Shown here: positions 28,994-37,583 of the stretch, in pieces
Numbering within the stretch: position 1 is the stretch's first letter
Layout of the letters: every line of letters begins with the position of its first letter
NCBI GenBank assembly: GCA_022799175.1
Contig: JAAWNY010000006.1
Coordinates: 1-64,000 of the forward strand
DNA: 64,000 bases
Reading direction: 5' to 3'
Origin: Lachnospiraceae bacterium
GTDB lineage: Bacteria; Bacillota; Clostridia; Lachnospirales; Lachnospiraceae
The notes under the pieces: model-generated
The model's database searches: none
Told to the model about the DNA's origin: nothing
Seen by the model: the letters and a program-made list of their open reading frames with translations, nothing else
Position numbers and translations under genes: made by a program

Positions 28994-29895
28994 TAAACAC
29001 GAAAGTAACGTTGGCTGGAGTAGAGTTAAAAAATCCGGTGATGACGGCTTCCGGAACTTTTGGCAGCGGCGCGGAATACGGGGAGTTTATCGATCTGAAT
29101 CGTCTGGGGGCTGTGGTGACGAAAGGGGTAGCCAATGTGCCATGGGCGGGCAATCCGACTCCACGGATTGCAGAGGTCTGTGGCGGGATGCTCAATGCCA
29201 TTGGACTGCAGAATCCTGGCATTGATGTGTTTGTAAAACGAGATATTCCGTTTTTGCAGCAATATAACACGCGAATCGTTGTCAATGTCTGCGGAAAGAC
29301 GACAGAAGATTATCTGGAGGTTGTGGAACGCTTGGGCGAGGAACCCGTAGATTTTCTAGAGATCAATATTTCCTGTCCTAATGTCAAAGAAGGCGGGATT
29401 GCCTTCGGTCAGGATCCCAAAGCTGTGGAGGCGATCACGCGGGCAATTCGGGAGCGGGCGAAACAACCGGTGATCATGAAACTCAGTCCCAATGTCACGG
29501 ATATCGGTGAGATGGCGCGAGCAGCAGAGGCCGGCGGGGCGGATGCCATTTCGCTTATCAACACTTTGACTGGAATGAAGATCGACATCAAACGGCGCTG
29601 TTTTGTGTTGGCGAATAAGACCGGGGGTATGTCGGGTCCGGCGATCAAGCCGATTGCAGTGCGGATGGTTTATCAGGCGGCATGCGCGGTGAAGCTTCCG
29701 ATCATTGGCATGGGGGGAATTGCCACGGCAGAGGACGCTCTGGAGTTTATCATGGCTGGGGCTACGGCAGTCTCGGTGGGTACGGCCAATTTCTTCAATC
29801 CTTATGCAACCGTGGAGATTGTGGAAGGAATTGAAAAATATATGCAGGAAAATGGTGTTACGGATATGACAGAATTGATTGGTTGTGTGAAATAA
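28975..29895 (+). CDS. pyrD: Dihydroorotate dehydrogenase (class 1B)
   Basis: NPVMTASGTFGSGAEY, INISCPNVKEGG, KLSPNVTDI, GMGGIATAEDALEFI. Confidence 0.95.
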   Translation: MGGGTVINTKVTLAGVELKNPVMTASGTFGSGAEYGEFIDLNRLGAVVTKGVANVPWAGNPTPRIAEVCGGMLNAIGLQNPGIDVFVKRDIPFLQQYNTRIVVNVCGKTTEDYLEVVERLGEEPVDFLEINISCPNVKEGGIAFGQDPKAVEAITRAIRERAKQPVIMKLSPNVTDIGEMARAAEAGGADAISLINTLTGMKIDIKRRCFVLANKTGGMSGPAIKPIAVRMVYQAACAVKLPIIGMGGIATAEDALEFIMAGATAVSVGTANFFNPYATVEIVEGIEKYMQENGVTDMTELIGCVK

Positions 29896-29971
29896 AGAGA
29901 GGAGAACACAAAAAACGGGGAGCTATAAAAGGGCAATTGAGACAAAAAGAAAAGAGGGGAGCAGAGAAAAG

Positions 29972-30646
29972 ATGGAAGCATATAAAAAAGAATTTATTGA
30001 GTTTATGATTGACAGCGAGGTGTTGAAATTCGGAGATTTTATCACGAAGAGCGGGCGGAAGACTCCGTTTTTCATCAACACGGGATTTTACCGGACAGGA
30101 GAGCAGTTGCGCCGTCTGGGAGGATATTATGCCAAAGCGATTGCAGGAGATTTCGGGGTGAATTTTGATGTGTTGTTTGGGCCGGCCTACAAAGGCATTC
30201 CGTTGACGGTGGCAGCTTCGATGGCACTCAGTGAGCTGTATGAGGCGGATATCAAATATTGCTCAAACCGCAAGGAGGTCAAGGATCATGGAGACAAAGG
30301 TATATTGTTGGGGAGCCCGATTCAAGATGGCGATAAGGTGTTGATTATTGAGGATGTCACCACAGCAGGCACTTCGATCGAGGAGACATTGCCGATCCTT
30401 CGGGCCCAGGGAAAGGTGGAGGTGCTGGGTCTGGTGGTGTCTGTAGATCGGATGGAGCGGGGACAGGGAACGAAGTCGGCATTTCAGGAAATTGAAGAAA
30501 AGTATGGTTTTCGGGCAACGGCTATCGTGACCATGGCAGAGGTGGTAGAACACCTCTATAATCGTCCGTATAAGGGGAAGATTATCATTGATGATGCACT
30601 AAAGGCGGCTATTGATGCATATTATGAGCAATATGGTGCAAAGTAG
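29972..30646 (+). CDS. pyrE: Orotate phosphoribosyltransferase
   Basis: SGRKTPFFINTGFY, VLIIEDVTTAGTSIEETLPIL PRPP motif. Confidence 0.95.
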   Translation: MEAYKKEFIEFMIDSEVLKFGDFITKSGRKTPFFINTGFYRTGEQLRRLGGYYAKAIAGDFGVNFDVLFGPAYKGIPLTVAASMALSELYEADIKYCSNRKEVKDHGDKGILLGSPIQDGDKVLIIEDVTTAGTSIEETLPILRAQGKVEVLGLVVSVDRMERGQGTKSAFQEIEEKYGFRATAIVTMAEVVEHLYNRPYKGKIIIDDALKAAIDAYYEQYGAK

Positions 30647-30671
30647 TAACAGTTCAGTAAGGAGCAAGTAT

Positions 30672-30821
30672 ATGGAGAGAATTTATAAGACCATGAGGAA
30701 CACAGGAGCGTGCAGTATTGCTGCCGGGATCGTGATCTTGGTGGCTGGAGTGGCTGTGGGTATTGTATCTATCGTCAGCGGGAGCATTTTGCTAAAACGA
30801 AAATCAGAGATTATGTTTTAG
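30672..30821 (+). CDS. Small hydrophobic protein (49 aa)
   Basis: Short ORF with SD (aaggagcaag) and one predicted TM stretch. Confidence 0.5.
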   Translation: MERIYKTMRNTGACSIAAGIVILVAGVAVGIVSIVSGSILLKRKSEIMF

Positions 30822-30946
30822 GCACATTGAGAGGGCAGTCTCTTTCCTGGTGGAGAGAGACTGTCTTCTGTTGCCTTTTTGATATCTTCAGAGAACAAAA
30901 GTGTTCTCTGAGAATCGGGAATTGTGATAGAACGAGGGGAAAAGTG

Positions 30947-31423
30947 ATGATAAAAAACACGACCAGGAACCAGAAATTCGGGTGGGTGTTATTTCTTGCC
31001 TACCTGGCAATGCTGGTCTATTTTATGTTTTTTGCCGAATCCTTCGGGAGGGATCCGGCACAGCGAGAGTACGCATATAATCTGGAGCTGTTTAAGGAGA
31101 TTAAACGGTTCTATCAATATAGACATCAACTGGGAATGACAGCATTTTTGCTAAATGTGGTGGGGAATGTGGTGGCGTTTATGCCGTGTGGTTTTTTTCT
31201 TCCTATCGTCAGTCGCAGAAGTAAAAAATGGTACAATACCATCGGACTCGGATTTAGTTTGAGTCTCTGTATTGAGACTGTGCAGCTGGTATTTAAGGTG
31301 GGAAGTTTCGATGTAGATGACCTGTTGCTGAATACGGTGGGAGGGGTGTTAGGGTATCTTTGCTATCATGTGGTGCAGCAGGTGCGCATAAGGAGGAAAC
31401 GGCATGGGAAGACAGCGACATAA
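30947..31423 (+). CDS. VanZ-like family membrane protein
   Basis: NVVGNVVAFMPCGFFLPI, ETVQLVFKVGSFDVDDLLLNTVGGVLGY. Confidence 0.88.
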   Translation: MIKNTTRNQKFGWVLFLAYLAMLVYFMFFAESFGRDPAQREYAYNLELFKEIKRFYQYRHQLGMTAFLLNVVGNVVAFMPCGFFLPIVSRRSKKWYNTIGLGFSLSLCIETVQLVFKVGSFDVDDLLLNTVGGVLGYLCYHVVQQVRIRRKRHGKTAT

Positions 31424-31730
31424 GATTTCTTATATTCGAAAACCTTTTGCCAAAAAAAGCCTGGTCTGTCTGCCGCTGGCAGTAGCAGCGCTGGTGATGG
31501 GGGGAATCAGCGTAAGCTTAAGCGTCCGTCTGCAGGGACAGGGGGAACTGAATATAGCTGCCTGGGGAGTGAGCAGTTTTTTGTTTGCTCTCATGGCATT
31601 GGCATATGGAGGATTATCGTTTTTGGAAAAGGAGAAGAACTATCTGTTGTCGCGGATTGGCATGTGGACGGCAGGAGTATTGGTTGTGTTGTGGATTTGT
31701 GTGACGGTGGTGGGTGTGATCGGAGGTTAA
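31404..31730 (+). CDS. Small membrane protein, DUF6142-like
   Basis: Three predicted TM segments; resembles short Clostridia membrane proteins; family name recalled, not searched. Confidence 0.55.
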   Translation: MGRQRHKISYIRKPFAKKSLVCLPLAVAALVMGGISVSLSVRLQGQGELNIAAWGVSSFLFALMALAYGGLSFLEKEKNYLLSRIGMWTAGVLVVLWICVTVVGVIGG

Positions 31731-31747
31731 CCGAAGAAAGGACAATC

Positions 31748-33829
31748 ATGAAATATCAGGAATTGTGGATGGGTGAAAATACGCGGATTCAGGAGCGGTA
31801 TGATCTAGCGATGGAACGGATTGCAGATATAGCCAGGAACGGGGCCGGGGAGATACCGGAGCCTTTTGCGGGATATTTTGAAAGCTTGGCGCGATTTGTC
31901 GGGCAGATTGAAAAGCTGGCCAGGAGGCAGATGCGCGAGGAGCTGGAAGGACTTTCGCTGGAAGAGCTACAGGCATTAAATCAAAGTTTGTATGCAGATA
32001 TTTTGCCGGAGAATTATGAGCACAGCTATGCCAATCCGGAATATGCTGCCCGGTTTTTAGGGAAGGACTTAGGGCCGCTTTTAGCGGCGTTTTATGCCCA
32101 GCTGCGGGGATGCATTGTCTTTGCTTTTGAATGCCGGTTGGAGGACATCACGATTCTCTGTGAGACATTGATTGAGCTCATCGTTATGTTTGAGGAGGAG
32201 ATCCCTTCGGCAAAGAGGGTGAGGGATGTTCTTTATTGGTTCCACAGCGATTATACGGATGTGACATTACCATACCGGATTCGGGAGCAACTGGACGCAT
32301 CACTTTCGTTTGCCAGAGACATCATTATGGAGAGCGATTTGACGGATCTGCGGTATCTCTATCGGTTTGGAGAATATATCTCCGATAATGAGCTGCAGAT
32401 AGCAACCTTTTTGAATGGACTTTCCAAGGAGACGATTGAGCAGATGGCGGCCACATATACAGAGGGCTATCAGAAAGGCTTTGCGGTGATGGGGCGTGAT
32501 TTGTCGAAGAAGAGAACCGTGGGTATCCGGTATGAGTTGGGATTTGAGCGGATGATTCGAGCGGCGATTCGAAAGTTTGCCGAGATGGGCCTGGAGTCTG
32601 TTATATATCGATCGGCGGTATGGTCGGTGACGCAGACGCCAAACCGCAAGATAGGCTATCATGGGACTTCTCCGAATCGGCAATACGATTATGACCATCG
32701 CTATGACGCGGCAATCTATATGGACAAGGCATTTAAGGAGCGGAAGATAGCGGTGCTGCGGACGGCTTATGAGAGTTATAAAAAAGAAGCGGCTATGTAC
32801 GCTGGGCCGGCGGTGGTGGAGACCTTTGGAGAGGCGGCGTTTCAGCCAATGAATAAGGCGGCGGCTTGTGCATTGAGCCGCCAGCAGGAAGCGATCTCAT
32901 TGGCATATATGAATGAGTCTATGTCTGTGATCAATCAATATATCCCGGGGGATGAGACCAGCTTTACCATTATTGCATTTCCGGTGCCGGAGATCGGGAA
33001 GGACTTTGAGGAGATTTTTGAGGAAACGATCCGGATCAATACGTTGGATTATGGACAGTATCAGGAGATTCAGCAGAATATTATAGAAGTGTTGGATCAA
33101 GCAGAGTATGTGCAGGTGACCGGAAGAGGAAACAATGAGACGAACCTGCAGATCGCATTGCATTCACTGAACGATATTACCCAAGAGACGAATTTTGAGA
33201 ATTGCGTGGCGGATGTAAACATTCCAGTAGGCGAAGTGTTTACCTCTCCTAAGCTTGCCGGTACCAAGGGATTGCTACATGTGGGAAAGGTTTATCTAGG
33301 AAATATTCAGTTTCAGAATTTGCGTCTTTGGTTTCAGGACGGCATGGTAACGGAATATTCTTGTGATAATTTTGTCGATCCGGAGGAAGGCAAAACGCTG
33401 GTTCGTCAGGAAATTTTGAAAAATCATGATACGCTTCCTATGGGAGAGTTTGCCATTGGAACCAATACGGCAGCATATGCTATGGCAGAACGGTTTGGAA
33501 TAGGAGAAAAGCTGCCGATTTTGATTGCGGAAAAGATGGGGCCGCATTTTGCCGTCGGTGATACGTGTTACAGCTGGAGTGAGGATTCTCCTATGTACAA
33601 TCCGGACGGCCGGGAGATGGTGGCAAGGGATAATGAGATTTCAGCACTGCGGAAGGAGGATGTATCAAAGGCATACTTCGGATGTCATTTGGATATTACG
33701 ATCCCCTATTCGGAGTTAGGAGACATCCGTGCCGTACGTCCGGACGGCACGGAGCTTTGGGTGATTCGGGACGGCAGATTTGTCGCAGAGGGAACCCAAA
33801 AGTTGAATGAGGCGTTAGGAGCGGTTTAA
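31748..33829 (+). CDS. M29-family (thermophilic-type) aminopeptidase
   Basis: C-terminal half VADVNIPVGEVFTSPKLAGTKGLLHVGKVYLG..EFAIGTNTAAYAMAERFGIGEKLPILIAEKMGPHFAVGDTCYSW. Confidence 0.85.
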   Translation: MKYQELWMGENTRIQERYDLAMERIADIARNGAGEIPEPFAGYFESLARFVGQIEKLARRQMREELEGLSLEELQALNQSLYADILPENYEHSYANPEYAARFLGKDLGPLLAAFYAQLRGCIVFAFECRLEDITILCETLIELIVMFEEEIPSAKRVRDVLYWFHSDYTDVTLPYRIREQLDASLSFARDIIMESDLTDLRYLYRFGEYISDNELQIATFLNGLSKETIEQMAATYTEGYQKGFAVMGRDLSKKRTVGIRYELGFERMIRAAIRKFAEMGLESVIYRSAVWSVTQTPNRKIGYHGTSPNRQYDYDHRYDAAIYMDKAFKERKIAVLRTAYESYKKEAAMYAGPAVVETFGEAAFQPMNKAAACALSRQQEAISLAYMNESMSVINQYIPGDETSFTIIAFPVPEIGKDFEEIFEETIRINTLDYGQYQEIQQNIIEVLDQAEYVQVTGRGNNETNLQIALHSLNDITQETNFENCVADVNIPVGEVFTSPKLAGTKGLLHVGKVYLGNIQFQNLRLWFQDGMVTEYSCDNFVDPEEGKTLVRQEILKNHDTLPMGEFAIGTNTAAYAMAERFGIGEKLPILIAEKMGPHFAVGDTCYSWSEDSPMYNPDGREMVARDNEISALRKEDVSKAYFGCHLDITIPYSELGDIRAVRPDGTELWVIRDGRFVAEGTQKLNEALGAV

Positions 33830-34443
33830 TCTTCTGGGATTTCAATATCAATTTCCAGGTTCCGGAAATAATAGTTCCGGTCCCGCTCATTGATTTCCCG
33901 CAGTACCCGGCAGGGATTCCCCACTGCCACCACGCCGGCAGGAATATCTTTTGTCACAACACTGCCGGCGCCGATAACCGAATCATCGCCAATCGTCACT
34001 CCAGGTAGAATCATGACCATGCCGCCAATCCACACATTATTTCCAATGTGGATGTCTGCATTGAACTGTATTTCTCGTTTCCGCAGATGGGGCTCCACCG
34101 GATGTCCTGCGGAGGATATGGTCACATTCGGGCCGATCATTACATGATTTCCGATATAGATATTTCCGTCATCTGTCATAGTCAAATGAAAATTCGCATA
34201 GACATGATTTCCCAAAAACACATGTTTCCCGCCCCAGTTCGCATAGAAGGGCGGCTCAATATAACATCCCTCGCCGATATGACCAAACATTTCTTGCATC
34301 AGACGCTGCCGTTTTTCCACTTCAGAAGGCAGGGTCCGGTTAAATTCATACATTTTTTCCAGATATCCAAATTGTTCTGCCAAAATCTCTGAATCTCCCG
34401 GATCATAAAGCTTTCCGGCAATCATTCGTTCCTTATTGGTCAT
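33826..34443 (-). CDS. Maltose/galactoside O-acetyltransferase family (hexapeptide repeat)
   Basis: MTNKERMIAGKLYDPGD, hexapeptide repeats, VWIGGMVMILPGVTIGDDSVIGAGSVVTKDIPA. Confidence 0.92.
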   Translation of the reverse strand: MTNKERMIAGKLYDPGDSEILAEQFGYLEKMYEFNRTLPSEVEKRQRLMQEMFGHIGEGCYIEPPFYANWGGKHVFLGNHVYANFHLTMTDDGNIYIGNHVMIGPNVTISSAGHPVEPHLRKREIQFNADIHIGNNVWIGGMVMILPGVTIGDDSVIGAGSVVTKDIPAGVVAVGNPCRVLREINERDRNYYFRNLEIDIEIPED

Positions 34444-34459
34444 TTTCAGATTCTCCTTT

Positions 34460-36046
34460 CTATAGATCCACAAACATTTCCATCTGCTTCTTTAACTCGG
34501 CCACAATTTCCTGATTCACATCCATTTTTTCTGTAATATCCGTCATATTCTTTTCCATTTTTCGGGTACTGTCTGCCGCTCCTGTGATTCCGACAGCGCC
34601 CTCGTCCATCGCCTTACTGATGCTGCCAATAGAATTGGCGATTTCTTCCATTGTTCCCCGCAATCGTTCCGTGCGTTCATAAAAGGCGTCCATTGCCCGG
34701 CCAACATAGACAGAATCATCTTTATATTGCTTTCCCGAATCCACAAAGGATCGGAATTCGGTCAATACCGATTCCTTCAGATAATCAACGAGCTCCTGTG
34801 ATTGACGCGAAAGATTATGTACTGCCCCGGTGACCACCTCATTGACATTCTGAATGTGGCTGGCCGTCTCGCCGCAGGAATCTGCCAGCTGACGGATCTC
34901 ATTGGCGACTACTGCAAATCCCTTTCCTGCGGAACCGGCCCGGGCCGCTTCCACAGAGGCATTCAAAGCAATCAGATTGGTAGTGGATGCGATTGCCAGA
35001 ATATCCTTCGTGAGCGCATTTACCTGATCTACACTATTACTTTTTTTGATTGCGTCATCCAGAAGTGCAAGGATTTCTTCCACCTTCGCCTCGATTACTT
35101 CTACATTGCTTTTGGCGGACTGTTGCATCTCATCAGCCCGGATACGCATCTCGGAGGAATAGGTGGTGATAGTACCACATTCTTCAGCCATATTGTTGAC
35201 ATCAACCCGGATATCTGCAGCACTACTGTTGATTTGCGAGGCATTGCTGGCTACATCTTGCATGGCAGAGGACAATTCTCTTACTAGAGAGGCCAAAGAA
35301 CGGGCGCTCTGATGGGAAGTTTTCGTTCGCTTTAACACCTCTCCGGTTACGTCATCAATACGTTTTGAACTTTCCTGAAGAGAGAGCAACATGCTCTTGA
35401 TTGGGTGAATCACGTACTTGAGAATAATGTGGATGGCAAACGACACAAGAACAATCCCGATCACAATAGAGAGCGCTCCTGTTCCAATAGAAATTCCGTA
35501 TACGATCATCAGCTTTTTACGAGCAGAGGCAGTCTGGGTGCGGATGGCCTCGTCAAGCTGATCGATATTTGCTTCCACTGCGGAGCCAAAAGAAGCCACA
35601 TCTCCGTTGGCAATGGCATAAGCCTCTTGTGTCTTGCTGTCCGCACTGGCGCATACCAAATCGACTAAGGCATGTTTAAAGGAATCGTAGTTATCAAGAA
35701 GCTGTTGGTAGGAAGTCTTTTCCTTTTCTGTGATATAGCTGGCAAATTCTGCCAATTCCATATCCAGTTTTTTCTCCTCTGCCTTAATCTGGGCAACTAC
35801 CTCTACCATGGTTCGGTAATCCGTGGCCACGATGTGAGAGAGAGCCATCTTGTGTGTGTTCAGAATCGAACGGCGGATATCTGCCAGCCGGGATTGCTCC
35901 ACCATGGAATTATCGACAATATTGGCGGCATTGGCATTTACATTATGGATACTGAAAATGGCCAGAATATTTGAGATCAGCGCCACAATCCCCAGCAGAA
36001 CAATCGGCAATATCAGACGTTGCTGAATACTAAGCCTGCTTTTCAT
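34460..36046 (-). CDS. Methyl-accepting chemotaxis protein
   Basis: Two TM segments, HAMP, IASTTNLIALNASVEAARAGSAGKGFAVVANEIRQLAD. Confidence 0.95.
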   Translation of the reverse strand: MKSRLSIQQRLILPIVLLGIVALISNILAIFSIHNVNANAANIVDNSMVEQSRLADIRRSILNTHKMALSHIVATDYRTMVEVVAQIKAEEKKLDMELAEFASYITEKEKTSYQQLLDNYDSFKHALVDLVCASADSKTQEAYAIANGDVASFGSAVEANIDQLDEAIRTQTASARKKLMIVYGISIGTGALSIVIGIVLVSFAIHIILKYVIHPIKSMLLSLQESSKRIDDVTGEVLKRTKTSHQSARSLASLVRELSSAMQDVASNASQINSSAADIRVDVNNMAEECGTITTYSSEMRIRADEMQQSAKSNVEVIEAKVEEILALLDDAIKKSNSVDQVNALTKDILAIASTTNLIALNASVEAARAGSAGKGFAVVANEIRQLADSCGETASHIQNVNEVVTGAVHNLSRQSQELVDYLKESVLTEFRSFVDSGKQYKDDSVYVGRAMDAFYERTERLRGTMEEIANSIGSISKAMDEGAVGITGAADSTRKMEKNMTDITEKMDVNQEIVAELKKQMEMFVDL

Positions 36047-36083
36047 TTCTTTACCCCTCCAAAACTTTTGATATATTCATTTT

Positions 36084-37322
36084 TTATCTTGCTGTGACCT
36101 TTTCTACCATCTGATCCAGCAGATCCTGAAGATTTTCCTGTTCGGGATTTCCTGCCGCTAAAATTCCAGCAAACTCGGCTACAGGGTCCCAGAATTTTCC
36201 GCCGATTCGTTGCAACTGAGCAAATTCCGACTGTTCCAACAGTGCCGCAATCGCGGGCGCTTTCTGGACGGCGGCCGATTGGGAGGCCCGGATATTGGAC
36301 GGTCCCTGGCCCCGCAATTCAAAACGGAGCTTTTGATTTTCTTCATTGGCAATCCACTTGGCCAGCTGGGAGGCCCAATCATAGTGCTGGGAATAGGCAT
36401 TGACGCCAACTAACTTACAGCCAGAAAAGGATGCCATCTGTAACTGGTCGTCGCGGCAGGTGTAAGTGGGCAGCTTGGTGGCACCAAAATCAGCTCCCCA
36501 TGCCTCTTCGATGGCGACGGCGTTCCACACACCGCTGACCCCGGCGATCACCGTCCCTTCTTGCACCCCGGCCAAAAATTCCGTATCTGTCCAGCTGGCA
36601 AATCCTGGACTTGCAGCAATCTGTGCCATGGCTTGTGCTACATCGATACCACGAATCTTTGTTTCTGTCTGGTTCCAGGTACAGAAGTTGGTGATACCAT
36701 CCGTATTGAGTCCGACTTCCATGCCGGTATTGCCAAAAAAGGAATAGACATACCAGGCAGAAGACCAGTCCATAGTAATGATTTTACGATTTTCTTCTGC
36801 GATTTGCAGCATACGATCTAAAGTTTTTACATCCGATTCGGAAAAGTATTGTTTGTTATAATACATAAAATAGCCATTATCGGATGTCAGAGGATAAGCA
36901 TAAATAGTATTGCCAATGGAAGCCGCCTCAACGGCAGCTGTCAGATTCTCTGCACGTATAGCCTCATCGTCGGTTACCGGCTCAAGGGCTCCGGCGGCTG
37001 CTAAGGAATTCAGCTGGTCATCCGCAAAGGTAAATACATCCGCACCGGCTTCTAAGTTCTCCAGAAGCACATCTTTACAGCTGGATTCTCCCTGAGCCTG
37101 AAAAGTGATCTGAAAATCAGCTTCTCCCTGATGCTGCCTTTCAAAATTATCAATGATCTGATTTAAAAGAACTTCATCCTCTTGCGAACCCCAGACGACC
37201 AATTCTACCAGACGGTTTTCTTCAGGAGAAGTTTTTGTCTCTTGCTGGCGGCTATATTGACAGCCAGTCAGAGCGAGGATTCCTATCATGGTTATGGATA
37301 ACATACGAAGCTTTTTTTTCAT
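36084..37322 (-). CDS. Extracellular solute-binding lipoprotein, sugar ABC family 1
   Basis: Lipobox ILALTGCQ; EDEVLLNQIIDNFERQH; SBP_bac_1-like. Confidence 0.88.
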   Translation of the reverse strand: MKKKLRMLSITMIGILALTGCQYSRQQETKTSPEENRLVELVVWGSQEDEVLLNQIIDNFERQHQGEADFQITFQAQGESSCKDVLLENLEAGADVFTFADDQLNSLAAAGALEPVTDDEAIRAENLTAAVEAASIGNTIYAYPLTSDNGYFMYYNKQYFSESDVKTLDRMLQIAEENRKIITMDWSSAWYVYSFFGNTGMEVGLNTDGITNFCTWNQTETKIRGIDVAQAMAQIAASPGFASWTDTEFLAGVQEGTVIAGVSGVWNAVAIEEAWGADFGATKLPTYTCRDDQLQMASFSGCKLVGVNAYSQHYDWASQLAKWIANEENQKLRFELRGQGPSNIRASQSAAVQKAPAIAALLEQSEFAQLQRIGGKFWDPVAEFAGILAAGNPEQENLQDLLDQMVEKVTAR

Positions 37323-37583
37323 AGTACAATCGTTCCTTTTTATCATAATAAAAACAGGAAAATTATAACATTTTTGTCGGCAGATGACAATCTTCACTTT
37401 ACATTTTTCCTGTTTTTTTCTTCATTAAAATACATTTGTATAAGGGAATTTTGGGGAAAGTATGCTAAACTATCCTCACATAAGGAACTATGCGCCAGGA
37501 AAGTGATTCGTGCATGGTTCCCAAAATACATGGTGTCAGGAGAAGGGCCATGCCCATTCTCTTTAGGACAAAAGGAGCGTCAT

